Below, one piece after another: positions 17,198 through 26,270 of a stretch of 64,000 bases of DNA (the first letter of the stretch is position 1; each line of letters opens with the position of its first letter). The DNA lies in contig CAZCRT010000002.1 in the NCBI GenBank assembly GCA_964501185.1, positions 58,680-122,679 on the forward strand, in the 5' to 3' direction. The position numbers and the translations under genes are program-made. The DNA comes from BS150m-G50 sp964501185 [NCBI: uncultured Bacteroidia bacterium]. Lineage in GTDB: Bacteria > CAIWAD01 > BS150m-G50. The notes beneath the pieces were generated by a model that was not told the DNA's origin, did no database searches, and was given only the letters and a program-made list of their open reading frames with translations.

Positions 17198-18666
17198 ACC
17201 TGGCACAGAAATCACTCGTGATCAGCAGTGGGCGCTTTGCCAATTCGATGGCCCGCCTGCTGGTCAACATCACTATAGCCCATCTACTTGCTGACCAGCT
17301 GGGTCTTAATGGCCAGTATCAGAAGATCTGGCTCGTCTTCAACACCTTCTATATGTTCTTCCTGTTCGGAATCCCTGAGTCCCTCTATTATTTTGTCCCA
17401 CGTACAAAAAAACGTGACCTGCCTGCTCTGATCAACCAGACTTACTATCTGTTGATGGGGCTTGGATTACTGTTCCTGCTGTTTCTGACCGGATTTTCAC
17501 AGTTGACAGCGAACTACTACCATGTTCCGGAACTGCCGGCCTACTATCGCTGGTTCGCTTTCTATGGCGCCTTCATGGTCTCCTCCAGTTTCATCGATTC
17601 CCTGTTCATCGTCATGGAGCGACACCGGCTTATGGCGATGCTGCAGATAACCGAAGCTGTACTGTTTTATGCGGCGGCGATTATTCCGATCTTTATCCTG
17701 AAGGATATCTATCTGGCCATAGTTTGTATCACATTGCTCTCTGTACTCCGTTTGATTGGCGCACACCTGTTGATAAAGCGCTATCTGCCAGATGTCAGCC
17801 TGGGGTATCCCAGACTCAGATGGCAGACAATCCGCCCACAGCTGCTGTTTGCATTGCCGATCGCTCTGACGAACATGCTTGCTTTCATGGCAGCCTTCAT
17901 GGACAAGAATGTGATCGCCTTTTTCATAGATTCCAATTCGGTCTATACCATCTATGCATACGGAGCCATGGAACTTCCCTTTATCGCCGTGTTCTTCGGG
18001 TCGATAAACAGTGTGCTGTTACCGGATATAAGCCGGCTGCATCATCAGGGGAAAATACCGGAAATTATCGCACTTTTGCGAAAGTCGGTGGGACGGGTAA
18101 TTTTCATTGTTCTGCCATTGTTCTTTTTCCTGATGCTGGCAGCGCGTGATACATTTACACTTGTGTACGGGGAGCAGTTCGGTGACTCGTCATTGCCGTT
18201 CCGGCTATATCTGCTCCTGCTGCCTCTGCGTATACTGTTCTACGGGCGAATCCTGGCTGCCCTTGGACGGGCTTCCACGGTAACCAAAATTGCGCTCCTG
18301 GATCTCATCGCCAACCTGTTGCTCTCGATATTCCTGGTGCGTCAAATGGGCTGGCTCGGTCCCGCCATTGCGTCTGTTCTGACAACCTGGCTGGAAGTAA
18401 GCGCCTTTATCTGGTATCTTGGCAGGGTATTGCAGCAGAAGCCGTTGTCGATTTTTCCCGGTCGTACGATTGGCAGAGCATTGCTGTTATCACTGCTGGC
18501 GATGCTGCCAGCTACAGCATTTTTCCTGATTCTTGAAACAGCACTCTGGCGTCTGCTTGCTGCCGGTGCTGCTTTTACGGGAGTTTATCTGCTGGGTATC
18601 ACATTAAGTGGTGATTTTAAAGTGCTCTGGGATAGTTTAGTTGGACACCGCAAACGGAACGCATAG
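17194..18666 (+). CDS. Polysaccharide flippase (Wzx/MATE-like)
   Basis: A 490-residue integral membrane protein with about 12-14 hydrophobic segments spread along its length, short loops and Arg/Lys-rich cytoplasmic turns (RTKKRDLP, KRYLPDV). It fits the polysaccharide transporter/oligosaccharyl-lipid flippase group, which turns undecaprenyl-linked glycan units across the inner membrane. It overlaps aroQ by four bases and opens a block of surface-glycan genes (FemAB-like, deacetylase-like, two glycosyltransferases), which supports the role. The substrate cannot be read from sequence. MurJ is an alternative within the same superfamily, but the N-terminus and context favour a Wzx-like protein. 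Confidence 0.78.
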   Translation: MNLAQKSLVISSGRFANSMARLLVNITIAHLLADQLGLNGQYQKIWLVFNTFYMFFLFGIPESLYYFVPRTKKRDLPALINQTYYLLMGLGLLFLLFLTGFSQLTANYYHVPELPAYYRWFAFYGAFMVSSSFIDSLFIVMERHRLMAMLQITEAVLFYAAAIIPIFILKDIYLAIVCITLLSVLRLIGAHLLIKRYLPDVSLGYPRLRWQTIRPQLLFALPIALTNMLAFMAAFMDKNVIAFFIDSNSVYTIYAYGAMELPFIAVFFGSINSVLLPDISRLHHQGKIPEIIALLRKSVGRVIFIVLPLFFFLMLAARDTFTLVYGEQFGDSSLPFRLYLLLLPLRILFYGRILAALGRASTVTKIALLDLIANLLLSIFLVRQMGWLGPAIASVLTTWLEVSAFIWYLGRVLQQKPLSIFPGRTIGRALLLSLLAMLPATAFFLILETALWRLLAAGAAFTGVYLLGITLSGDFKVLWDSLVGHRKRNA

Positions 18667-18693
18667 CACATTCAGACAAGAGGACATCTGTTC

Positions 18694-19635
18694 ATGGCCA
18701 ATTATCGCCTGAAGTTGATTGAGCGGGAGCAGTTCCGGCAGGATACACAGAATGCACCCCTGCTGGGAAGCACCGAATGGGCGGAAGTTCTGGAGCAACA
18801 GTTCCCGGGATCAATAGTTTATTTTGCATTTTACAAGGGTGAGGAGTTGCAGGCGACATTTTTTCTGCAACAGCGCCACCGATTGGGAATCAGGCAGGTT
18901 CATACTCCACTGTTGACCCCCTGGACTGAGATATCCTGGCAGCAAATCCAGAGTAACCACATCCAGCGCCGTCTTCATCTGCATCTGACCTCGGAATTGA
19001 CCGGGTGGGTAAAACGAAACTACCAGATTGCAGCTTTCAAGTTTGCACCCACAGCCATAGATATTCGTTCGTTCCAATGGGCTGGCTGGAACTCCAGCTG
19101 GCGCTACAGCTATCAGCTGGCAGGCAACCGGGAAGCAGATGCCGGTCTGCGCAAGAAACTGCGACGGCAACAGGACCTGCAGATTGCAGCAGAGCAACCT
19201 GCAGAGGAGATACGTGAACTTATGGGGGAAGCTCTGCGGGAGCATAACTTCACCAGTCTGCCGGTGGAACTGCTCTTTCGCTGGATTGGCGAGCTGGTGA
19301 GCAGAGAACTTGCCCGATTGCTGGTTGTACGCAAAGAGGGCAGGGCGATAGCTCTCCAGATTCTGCTGGAACAGGAAGGTTGGCGTGGTCTCTGGATGCA
19401 GTTGACATTGCCGCAGTATCGCTCCTTAACACCCGGCAGTCACCTTGTACAGAGTATTCTGCAGGAAAATGAGCGGTATACACTGGATTTTCTGGGTGCA
19501 GATGACCCGGCTATTGATGAACATAAATCTGCTTTCGGGGGGGAACTGACCGGCTATCCTGAGGTCCTCTGGTTTAAAAACAGTTGGTTACGCTGGCTCT
19601 ACAACTGGCGTCACAGGGGTCATCTGAATAGTTAG
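18694..19635 (+). CDS. FemAB/GNAT-like acyltransferase in glycan cluster
   Basis: A 313-residue soluble protein resembling the FemAB-related GNAT group (BioF2-like domain). Recognisable features are the LGSTEWAEVLEQQFPG start, a central conserved RKKLRRQQDLQI, and the C-terminal ending with SLTPGSHLVQSIL and DFLGADDPAIDEHKSAFGGEL; the latter resembles the family's acyl-acceptor strand. Such proteins transfer aminoacyl or acyl groups to cell-wall peptides or nucleotide sugars. The acceptor is unknown here. It is 27 bases after the flippase with AAGAGGA nine bases before ATG 18694, and is followed by a deacetylase-like protein, so a role in decorating an exported glycan is the likeliest inference. 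Confidence 0.7.
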   Translation: MANYRLKLIEREQFRQDTQNAPLLGSTEWAEVLEQQFPGSIVYFAFYKGEELQATFFLQQRHRLGIRQVHTPLLTPWTEISWQQIQSNHIQRRLHLHLTSELTGWVKRNYQIAAFKFAPTAIDIRSFQWAGWNSSWRYSYQLAGNREADAGLRKKLRRQQDLQIAAEQPAEEIRELMGEALREHNFTSLPVELLFRWIGELVSRELARLLVVRKEGRAIALQILLEQEGWRGLWMQLTLPQYRSLTPGSHLVQSILQENERYTLDFLGADDPAIDEHKSAFGGELTGYPEVLWFKNSWLRWLYNWRHRGHLNS

Positions 19636-19683
19636 ACAGGTATTTATCCAGCTATAACAGAAGAGAGATACAGGTAAAAATAT

Positions 19684-21162
19684 ATGGCATTGATTGGTGT
19701 ATATATCGAGAACAGCCGTGGTTGGCAGAGTGAAATTGAATACGCCCTCAAGTTCCTGCTTAATGCTGCCGGTGTGCGCTATCAGCTGGTGAAAAACCTG
19801 CATGAGTTGCACTCCTTTGAGCGGGTGCTGATTCATGGTGAAGTTGAAAAAGAATCATACGCCACGCTCGAAAACAGTATTGTGCTCTACATCCCCTCCC
19901 TGATTCATCTTGACGACCTCTGTTATGTCACTACCAGCTACCGTGAGAAACCGGTCGATATATATGGCCCTTATATTGAGTATGACACTGTACCGGGGTA
20001 TCCCTACAGTTATCTCGATGGGGGTTGTCCTGTCAATATTCAGGTCGGGGGTAGCGGAACCTATATCAAGCTGGGCTGGGATCTTATCGGTACCACCTTT
20101 CACCTTTTGAATCTGACCTGGGAGCGGAATAACTCTGGCAGGGAGGCTGTAGAACCTCCACAACCGGAAGCCACTCTCAAGCAGCCGACAGTTGACCGCT
20201 ATATTCTCCATCTGGAGGAACTCCTGGATCTCTATCACGCGGATGTAGAGCGTGTGAAAAGATGGCCGGGTGAATTCCGCTTCGCGGTTGCACTGACCCA
20301 TGATGTGGACATGCTGCAGAAGTGGCGCTGGCGTAGCCGCCTGAAATGGACAGCACGGTTGCCGATTGATATCTGGCGTAACCGGGAGCAGCTGCGTAGT
20401 GATTGGGAGGAGATCCGGAGTGATCGAGACCCATGGGATAATTGTCATGATGTTCTATCACTTGAACAGAAGCATGGTTTCACCAGTAGCTGGTTCTTCC
20501 TTACTGAAGCACGGGATCATCAGACCTGGCGCTATAAGATCAACAGTCACAGGGCGCGTGCCGCTGTGGATGACGTACGGCAGGCGGGTGGTGAAATCGC
20601 ATTGCATGGTGGTTACAGGCAGCCGCACACCCTGTCGCGCTTTCTGGATCAGAAACAACAGCTGGAGCGGGTACTGGGACGTGAACTGCAGGGCGTCAGG
20701 CAACACTGGCTAAAATACTCCCTGGCTAAAACTGCAGATGCGCAGGCGAGGGCAGGACTGTCATATGACAGCAGTCTGGGTTGGAATCACGCAGCTGGCT
20801 ACCGCAGTGGAACTTCCCTGCCGTATAAAGTCTTCGATCCTCTTTCAAAACAGGAAACCGACTTCTACGAGATACCGTTGATCTTCATGGACACAGCACT
20901 GTTTTTGCAGGCAGGTTTGTCACCGGAGGAGGTGAGCACTGTTTTGAGTGATCTGCTTGACAGAACTGAGAAGGTCGGTGGCCTGCTGACAGTACTGTTC
21001 CATAATCACTACTTTTATGAACAGGACTTTCCCGGCTGGAAGGAAACCTACAGCCGCTTTCTGGAAGAGGTAAAGGAGCGTTCCGCCTGGGTAGATACCA
21101 TGCGAAATATCTACAGGCGCTGGCGCAGACGCAGTCGCCTGCTGGAGGAGAGTGAGGAGTGA
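19684..21162 (+). CDS. Polysaccharide deacetylase-like protein with extra N-terminal domain
   Basis: A 492-residue protein. Residues about 1-170 form a domain of the type I associate with DUF7033 (starting ALIGVYIENSRGW). Residues about 200-440 resemble a NodB-type deacetylase: ALTHDVDMLQ provides the Asp-Asp pair and GGEIALHGGYRQ a histidine. The fold then continues with GLSYDSSLGWNHAAGYR and FHNHYFYE. Relatives in Bacteroidota are annotated simply as polysaccharide deacetylase family. No signal peptide is seen, so it may act on a lipid-linked or nucleotide-linked sugar inside the cell. ATG 19684 has only a weak ribosome site. Its TGA overlaps the next gene's GTG. Confidence 0.72.
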   Translation: MALIGVYIENSRGWQSEIEYALKFLLNAAGVRYQLVKNLHELHSFERVLIHGEVEKESYATLENSIVLYIPSLIHLDDLCYVTTSYREKPVDIYGPYIEYDTVPGYPYSYLDGGCPVNIQVGGSGTYIKLGWDLIGTTFHLLNLTWERNNSGREAVEPPQPEATLKQPTVDRYILHLEELLDLYHADVERVKRWPGEFRFAVALTHDVDMLQKWRWRSRLKWTARLPIDIWRNREQLRSDWEEIRSDRDPWDNCHDVLSLEQKHGFTSSWFFLTEARDHQTWRYKINSHRARAAVDDVRQAGGEIALHGGYRQPHTLSRFLDQKQQLERVLGRELQGVRQHWLKYSLAKTADAQARAGLSYDSSLGWNHAAGYRSGTSLPYKVFDPLSKQETDFYEIPLIFMDTALFLQAGLSPEEVSTVLSDLLDRTEKVGGLLTVLFHNHYFYEQDFPGWKETYSRFLEEVKERSAWVDTMRNIYRRWRRRSRLLEESEE

Positions 21163-22277
21163 GGAAACGGATTGCTATAGCTATCCTCTCAGATCTGTAT
21201 CACGAAACCCGCCTGCTCCGTATGGTGGAGTCGCTTCAGCATGCAGGCTGGCAGGTTACCATCATCTCCGCGGCAGCTGCCGATGGTGAGCACCCCTTCA
21301 GGGATGTAGAGTTTGTTCAGATCCATCTGAAGTCGCGCCCCCGTTTGAAACGGGTGTTCCTGTCGTTTATGTGGCAGCTTTACCGGGTTGCAGGACGACT
21401 GGATATGGATTGTTTTCTGGCGGTTGATCCTCCCGCGCTCTTTCCAATGGCTCTTCGTAAAGGTTGCCGTCCGCTGATTTATGATTCCAGGGAATACTAT
21501 ATTGAACTGGGATCAGTAATCAATCGGCCGATGATCAGACGCTTCTGGCTACTGCTGGAACGCTTTGGTATCAGACGGTCTGACCGGTGGCTGACGGTCT
21601 GCACCGGCATCGAGCAGGAGCTGCGGCATTTGTACGGTATTCCTCCCGGCCAGGTTGTCCGCAATGTTCCCCGGATGCTGTCATCACCGGTCAGGTCTGG
21701 CTACCTGAGAGAGTACTTTGCCATTCCTGCTGACAGGTCCATTCTGCTTTACCAGGGAGGGCTCTGGGCAGCCTACGATTTTGAGCAACTGAATAGAGCC
21801 ATAGTGCAGATGCCGGAGACGGTTCTGATTTATCTCGGAGACGGTCCATTGCTGAAACCCATGCAGGAGTGGGTTGAGGATCACAATGCCGACGAGCAGA
21901 TACTCTTTCATCCGCGGGTTGTGCCACAACGACTGCCGGAGATTACCTCTTCAGCTGACGCCGGGGTAATTCTCATCCCACCTGTTGGTAAGTCCTTCTG
22001 GTACCTGCTGCCCAACAAACTGTTTGAGTTTATACAGGCTGGTTTACCGGTGCTGGTCTCCAATTTTCCGGAGATGGAGCAACTGGTGAAGGAGTACCGG
22101 ATTGGCTATTCTGTTGACCCGACTGACAGTGCAGCGATTCAGAAGTCATTGCAGGAGCTGCTGGTTGCTGTCAGGAATCATGAATTCAGTGATGGCCTGG
22201 AACGGGCCGCGCGGGAGCTTAACTGGGAAAGGGAAGAAGTTGCCTTCATGCAGGTTGTGAGACAATTATGCGATTGA
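21159..22277 (+). CDS. GT4-like glycosyltransferase (GT-B fold)
   Basis: A 372-residue glycosyltransferase. The N-terminal half begins RKRIAIAILSDLYHETRLLRM, and FLAVDPPALFPMALRKG forms a Rossmann strand. The C-terminal half has the donor-binding region LLPNKLFEFIQAGLPVLVSNF with the family Glu. Donor and acceptor are unknown. GTG 21159 is the start: AGGAG lies eight bases upstream and the codon overlaps the preceding TGA (GTGA). The 3' end overlaps the next gene by ten bases. Position between the deacetylase-like gene and a GT2 gene places it in the same glycan pathway. Confidence 0.8.
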   Translation: MRKRIAIAILSDLYHETRLLRMVESLQHAGWQVTIISAAAADGEHPFRDVEFVQIHLKSRPRLKRVFLSFMWQLYRVAGRLDMDCFLAVDPPALFPMALRKGCRPLIYDSREYYIELGSVINRPMIRRFWLLLERFGIRRSDRWLTVCTGIEQELRHLYGIPPGQVVRNVPRMLSSPVRSGYLREYFAIPADRSILLYQGGLWAAYDFEQLNRAIVQMPETVLIYLGDGPLLKPMQEWVEDHNADEQILFHPRVVPQRLPEITSSADAGVILIPPVGKSFWYLLPNKLFEFIQAGLPVLVSNFPEMEQLVKEYRIGYSVDPTDSAAIQKSLQELLVAVRNHEFSDGLERAARELNWEREEVAFMQVVRQLCD

Positions 22278-23179
22278 GTGTTGTAATACCCAGCTGGAAC
22301 GATCTGCCACAGTTGAAGCGTTGTCTCACATCACTGCGTCAGCAGGATCTTACCCGCGAGCAATTTCAGATTGTAATTGTTGACGATGGTTCCACAGATG
22401 GCACAGCTGACTGGTTACGCAGGCAGAGTGATGTCACCGCAGTAGTACTGGAGCATAACAGTGGCAGGTCAGCAGCCCGTAATGCCGGTTTACGTCAGGC
22501 AACAGGTGAGCAGATTGTATTTCTGGATGCCGACCTGACAGTGCCGGAAGACTACCTGAGTACACACCTGGAGCAGGCTGAGAGTGGTGTGGTTTCACTG
22601 GGCAGAATACGTTTTGCTGAAGATAGTGGCCGGACCGGTTTCCAGCGCTACATGGAAACACGCGGTGCCTTCAAGCACCGGGATGGCAGCAGCCTGCCAC
22701 CCCGCTACTTTGTAACCTGTAATGCCATGGTACCACATGTGCTACTGGATAGTGTTGATGGTTTTGATGAAAGGATGCGCCAATGGGGTGGAGAGGATAT
22801 GGATATGGGGCTGCGTCTGGCACAAAAGGGTGCCCGTTTCAGTTTCAACAGCCGGGCGCTGGCTTATCATCATCAGCAGCGGAGTTTTGAAAATCACCTG
22901 AGAAACATGGAAGTATTCGGTCAGCATAACCTGCCGTTGCTTCTGGACAGGCATCCCGGTCTGACTCATGAACTGCAGGTCCAATTGCTGCAGCCGGGTG
23001 GAAGTCTGCCGCTGCGCCTGTTATTCTGGAGTGGCTTGAGCGGATGTCTGCTCTCCCTGCTCAGGTGGATGGAAAAAGTATTGCGGAGCAGGCGCCTGCC
23101 CGATAGGTTATACGATCTGGCGATATTTCTGGCAACTGCAAGAGGGCTGAAAAGGGGGACAGATGGCAAAACTGATTGA
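22268..23179 (+). CDS. GT2-family glycosyltransferase
   Basis: A 303-residue enzyme with the GT-A fold. Key motifs are [16 protein letters not shown] at the start, [25 protein letters not shown], the metal-binding LDADLTVP (DXD), and [14 protein letters not shown], the ED motif that carries the catalytic base. The last 70 residues contain a hydrophobic stretch that may associate with the membrane. It probably adds a sugar to the lipid-linked glycan made by this block. ATG 22268 lies inside the previous gene and its end overlaps folD by 17 bases, so the housekeeping folD and cdsA genes are physically joined to the glycan operon. Confidence 0.85.
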   Translation: MRLSVVIPSWNDLPQLKRCLTSLRQQDLTREQFQIVIVDDGSTDGTADWLRRQSDVTAVVLEHNSGRSAARNAGLRQATGEQIVFLDADLTVPEDYLSTHLEQAESGVVSLGRIRFAEDSGRTGFQRYMETRGAFKHRDGSSLPPRYFVTCNAMVPHVLLDSVDGFDERMRQWGGEDMDMGLRLAQKGARFSFNSRALAYHHQQRSFENHLRNMEVFGQHNLPLLLDRHPGLTHELQVQLLQPGGSLPLRLLFWSGLSGCLLSLLRWMEKVLRSRRLPDRLYDLAIFLATARGLKRGTDGKTD

Positions 23180-24044
23180 TGGCAAAAAAATCAGCCTGGA
23201 AGTACGGGAAGAGATAGCCCGGCAGGTTGAAGAATTACAGCAACAGGGTGTTACCCCTGGATTGACTGCCATTCTGGTAGGCGATGATCCCGCATCCATG
23301 GTTTATGTACGCAGTAAGGAGAAAGCCTGTGCGAAAGCTGGCATGACATCCAACGTCATCCGTCTGTCAGCTGATGTATCGCAGCAGGGGCTGGAGGCCG
23401 TTGTTGATGAACAGAATGCCAGGGATGATGTACATGGTATTCTGGTTCAATTGCCACTACCTGATCACCTCGACGAGCAGCGCATAATCAACAGAATTCT
23501 CCCTGCCAAAGATGTGGACGGCTTTCATCCTCAGAGTATTGGCAATCTGCTGCTCGAACAGCCTGGCTTTATTCCGGCTACACCCTTCGGGATCATGGAA
23601 TTGTTCAAACGCAATGGAATTACTACCCGTGGCAAACAGGTGGTTATTGTCGGGCGCAGCCATATTGTGGGAAAACCGATGGCAGCTCTCTTAATGCAGA
23701 AGGGTGAACAGGGTGATGCTACAGTAACCGTCTGCCATTCAAGAACAGGCAATCTCGCTGAAGTTATTCGCGGCGCCGATATTCTGATTGCTGCAATCGG
23801 CCGTCCGGAAATGATTCGTGGTGACATGGTCAAGCCGGGAGCGGTAGTTATTGATGTCGGAATCAACCGGGTGGAGGATGCGACCCGCAAGAGGGGATAC
23901 CGCCTGGTTGGGGATGTGGCATTCAATGAGGTGGAACCGCTGGCCAGTGCGATAACACCTGTGCCCGGTGGTGTCGGTCCCATGACTATTGCCATGCTGC
24001 TGAAAAATACACTGCAGGCTGCCCGTATGCTGGAGGCAAAGTGA
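23163..24044 (+). CDS. folD: Bifunctional methylenetetrahydrofolate dehydrogenase/cyclohydrolase
   Basis: FolD interconverts 5,10-methylene-, methenyl- and 10-formyl-tetrahydrofolate, supplying one-carbon units for purines and initiator tRNA. The 293-residue protein has catalytic Tyr48 and Lys52 ([14 protein letters not shown]), [10 protein letters not shown], the KDVDGFHP motif, [11 protein letters not shown] and the NADP-binding [13 protein letters not shown], ending with [18 protein letters not shown] 23163 is preceded by a five-G run with four bases between. It starts inside the glycosyltransferase gene and overlaps cdsA by four bases (GTGA). Confidence 0.97.
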   Translation: MAKLIDGKKISLEVREEIARQVEELQQQGVTPGLTAILVGDDPASMVYVRSKEKACAKAGMTSNVIRLSADVSQQGLEAVVDEQNARDDVHGILVQLPLPDHLDEQRIINRILPAKDVDGFHPQSIGNLLLEQPGFIPATPFGIMELFKRNGITTRGKQVVIVGRSHIVGKPMAALLMQKGEQGDATVTVCHSRTGNLAEVIRGADILIAAIGRPEMIRGDMVKPGAVVIDVGINRVEDATRKRGYRLVGDVAFNEVEPLASAITPVPGGVGPMTIAMLLKNTLQAARMLEAK

Positions 24045-24850
24045 GCCAGAAAAGTGGACTCGGTAATCTTGGCCAGCGTGTATTGATAGCTGTTGTGGGA
24101 ATACCGCTGCTACTGGCAGCGCTGTATTACAGTAGCTGGATGCTGGTGACGGCACTGATTCTCACAGTTGCAGCCACTCTGGAAATGCTGGCTTTATGGG
24201 GAAAAGGGAAAACTACCCCCAATCCGCTGGCACCGCTGCTCACCGCGATTCTACTGCCGCTTGCTTTTCACTATTTTCCCGGCCAGTTTGATCTGATAAT
24301 TGCAGTGCTGCTGGGCACTTCTGTTATGGCTTTGCTGGTTGAACTCTTTCGCAGTGGCAGTGACTCGCTGCGTACAACCGCCATCTATTATCATATAACC
24401 TGGTTTGCCATCATCCCTCTATCGCTGCTTGTCCCTCTACGTCAGCAACCGCACGGCGTCCACCTGCTGCTGCTGGTTTTCCTGACTGCCTGGGCGATAG
24501 ACACCGGTGCATATTTCGTCGGTAAATCGATCGGCCGTCATAGATTCTTTCCTTCCATAAGCCCTAAAAAGACAGTAGAAGGATGGGTGGGTGGCACTGT
24601 GGTCGGCCTGCTGGTGATCTGGGGCTGCACCTTTTTCATGGAAATGACTTCGCTGACACATTGGAGTACAGGGATTGCCATCCTGCTGTTCGGTCCTGCC
24701 GGTGATCTGGTTGAATCCCGTTTCAAACGGGCTGCCGGGATCAAGGATGTCTCACGATTCCTGCCCGGTCACGGCGGTTTTCTCGACCGTTTCGACACGA
24801 TTACACTGGCTTTGCCGGTTGTTTATCTACTGCAGCTACTTAAACTATAG
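24041..24850 (+). CDS. cdsA: Phosphatidate cytidylyltransferase
   Basis: CdsA makes CDP-diacylglycerol from phosphatidate and CTP at the inner membrane, feeding phospholipid synthesis. The 269-residue product has about eight transmembrane helices and the full C-terminal family signature: [20 protein letters not shown] then GFLDRFD, with the catalytic Asp and His residues. GTG 24041 overlaps the folD stop, and the N-terminus ([19 protein letters not shown]) is normal for CdsA, so the non-ATG start is secure. It ends the 24-kb plus-strand gene run; a terminator lies 226 bases downstream. Confidence 0.95.
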   Translation: MSQKSGLGNLGQRVLIAVVGIPLLLAALYYSSWMLVTALILTVAATLEMLALWGKGKTTPNPLAPLLTAILLPLAFHYFPGQFDLIIAVLLGTSVMALLVELFRSGSDSLRTTAIYYHITWFAIIPLSLLVPLRQQPHGVHLLLLVFLTAWAIDTGAYFVGKSIGRHRFFPSISPKKTVEGWVGGTVVGLLVIWGCTFFMEMTSLTHWSTGIAILLFGPAGDLVESRFKRAAGIKDVSRFLPGHGGFLDRFDTITLALPVVYLLQLLKL

Positions 24851-25075
24851 GTTTAAGTAATGCGCCATTACTATTGCCTGAAGCAAGCAGTTCCAGGTCA
24901 TTTACTACATGCACTGGATCCCGAATAAGAACCTCGCCTCGGCATATACCTGTGCCAATTCATGCTGAGTACTCACCGAAAATGCCAATTTGCTAACACA
25001 CTGTAAATGTAGCATATACGCCAATCTGGGGTCGGACCAAGCTTTGTTGTTGTAATTTATTGAATTACATGCACA

Positions 25076-25110
25076 AAAGAGGGCAAATTACCCTGTTATC
25101 GGCCCTTTTT
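25076..25110 (+). terminator. Rho-independent terminator after cdsA
   Basis: AAAGAGGGC (25076-25084) pairs with GCCCTTTTT (25102-25110), nine pairs with one G-U, around a 17-base loop. The right arm is itself the T-run. The A-rich left arm could also serve minus-strand transcripts. The large loop makes it weaker than a classic terminator. Confidence 0.55.
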
Positions 25111-25259
25111 ATACCCCAAAATCGCTGCATTTAGAAGACACTGTATTCACAGGGGTTACATGTATCATGTGTTGTAGGAAAGCGAAACTAAGTTTGCAAT
25201 TGGAGTTGAGGGAATATTGAGAAGCAGTACACTGGATACAGGCAGGTCTGTAACAGGCA

Positions 25260-25292
25260 CAGAAGGCGTGACCGTTTTTCAACGATCACGCC
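25260..25292 (-). terminator. Terminator hairpin of the flagellin gene
   Basis: On the minus strand GGCGTGATCGTT-GAAA-AACGGTCACGCC forms a continuous 12-bp stem with one U-G pair and a GAAA tetraloop (25265-25292), followed by TTCTGT. It begins 30 bases after the flagellin stop. The stem is strong, the U-tract only moderate. Confidence 0.7.
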
Positions 25293-25321
25293 CTGGAAGA
25301 ACCACTTTTCAGGATCAGCTG

Positions 25322-26164
25322 TTAGCCGATCAGACTGGATACAATCGCCGGTAGCTGATTGGCCTGAGCCAGCATTGAAACACCGGACTGCATCAGGATC
25401 TGTGACCTGACGAAGGCGGACATTTCAGATGCGATATCAGCGTCACGAATCTGCGACTCTGACGATGTGGCGGTTTCCTGTGATACCTGAAGATTCAGGA
25501 TGGTTTTGTGCAACCGCTCAACATAAGAACCCAGGCGTGTACGCTCAGTTACCTTGATGTTAATAGCAGAGTCAATGATGTCGATTGCACTCTGCGCATT
25601 GGCAGTCGTTGTCAGCAGGACACTGTTACCCAATCCCAGTCCACTGGCAGTCATATCCGCGAGGTTGATGTAGTAGAAATCCTCATTGGATACGTTGTAG
25701 GTTCCAATGTGCAACTTGATGCCTGTAGTTCCTGTAGAGTAGGTTCCGTCAAGCAGTTGCAGACCGTTGTAGTTGGTCACATTAGCTATACGGGTAATCT
25801 CACTCTTAAGCTGCTGGAATTCTACATCAAGATAGGAACGATCAAGCGAAGTCAGCGTACCATTGGATGCCTGGATGGCAAGCGCGCGCAGACGGATAAG
25901 CTTCTCGTCGATTACAGACAGCGCACCTTCTGCTGTAGCCAGCAGATTGATACCATAGTTAGCGTTACGTTCCGCCTCTACCATACTGGCAATCTGAGCG
26001 CGGAACTTCTCAGATACAGCCAGTCCGGCCGGATCCTCCCAGGCGTTGTTGATACGAAGTCCTGAAGAAAGCCGATTAACAGCCTGGTCCATGGACAACT
26101 GATTTCGCCAGAGATTTCGATGTGCAGTCATTGCTAACACATTGTGATTGATTCTCATACTCAT
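25322..26164 (-). CDS. fliC: Flagellin, short form
   Basis: Flagellin is exported by the flagellar type III system and polymerises into the filament. The 280-residue protein keeps the conserved N-terminal D0/D1 (MRINHNVLAMTAHRNLWRN; VNRLSSGLRINNAWEDPAGL) and C-terminal D1/D0 (SQIRDADIASEMSAFVRSQI; SMLAQANQLP). The middle variable region (about residues 150-190) is very short, so the outer D2/D3 domains are absent. GGGAG six bases upstream selects ATG 26164; a second Met two residues on is the usual family start. No other flagellar gene is nearby, so it is expressed alone, under the sigma-28-type promoter upstream. N- and C-terminal helices needed for filament assembly are intact. Confidence 0.96.
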   Translation of the reverse strand: MSMRINHNVLAMTAHRNLWRNQLSMDQAVNRLSSGLRINNAWEDPAGLAVSEKFRAQIASMVEAERNANYGINLLATAEGALSVIDEKLIRLRALAIQASNGTLTSLDRSYLDVEFQQLKSEITRIANVTNYNGLQLLDGTYSTGTTGIKLHIGTYNVSNEDFYYINLADMTASGLGLGNSVLLTTTANAQSAIDIIDSAINIKVTERTRLGSYVERLHKTILNLQVSQETATSSESQIRDADIASEMSAFVRSQILMQSGVSMLAQANQLPAIVSSLIG

Positions 26165-26243
26165 GGCATTCTCCCGTGGTTCTATCCTCTGTGGTTCATT
26201 TTGTTTTCAATTCGTAAACGCATAAGTGCGCTTCCACTATTGT

Positions 26244-26270
26244 TTATCGTGAGGTCCCGGAAAAACTTTA
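26244..26270 (-). promoter_or_regulatory. Sigma-28 (FliA) promoter of the flagellin gene
   Basis: On the minus strand TAAA, exactly 15 bases, then CACGATAA. The consensus is TAAA-N15-GCCGATAA, so 10 of 12 fixed positions match with ideal spacing. It predicts transcription start near 26237 and a 5' leader of about 70 bases. Late flagellar genes are the usual targets of this sigma factor. Confidence 0.8.

Larger units (their letters stand above)
24851..25321. other. Non-coding region between cdsA and the flagellin gene
   Basis: No plausible gene is found in 470 bases. It holds two terminators (described separately), a small inverted repeat TGTAATT-5-AATTACA at 25051-25069, and three copies of GCCAAT(T/C) at 24954, 24984 and 25020. 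Around 25026 there is TCTGGGGTCGGACC, which resembles ends left by REP/IS200-type elements. It looks like decayed mobile or repeat DNA; this is inference. Confidence 0.6.
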
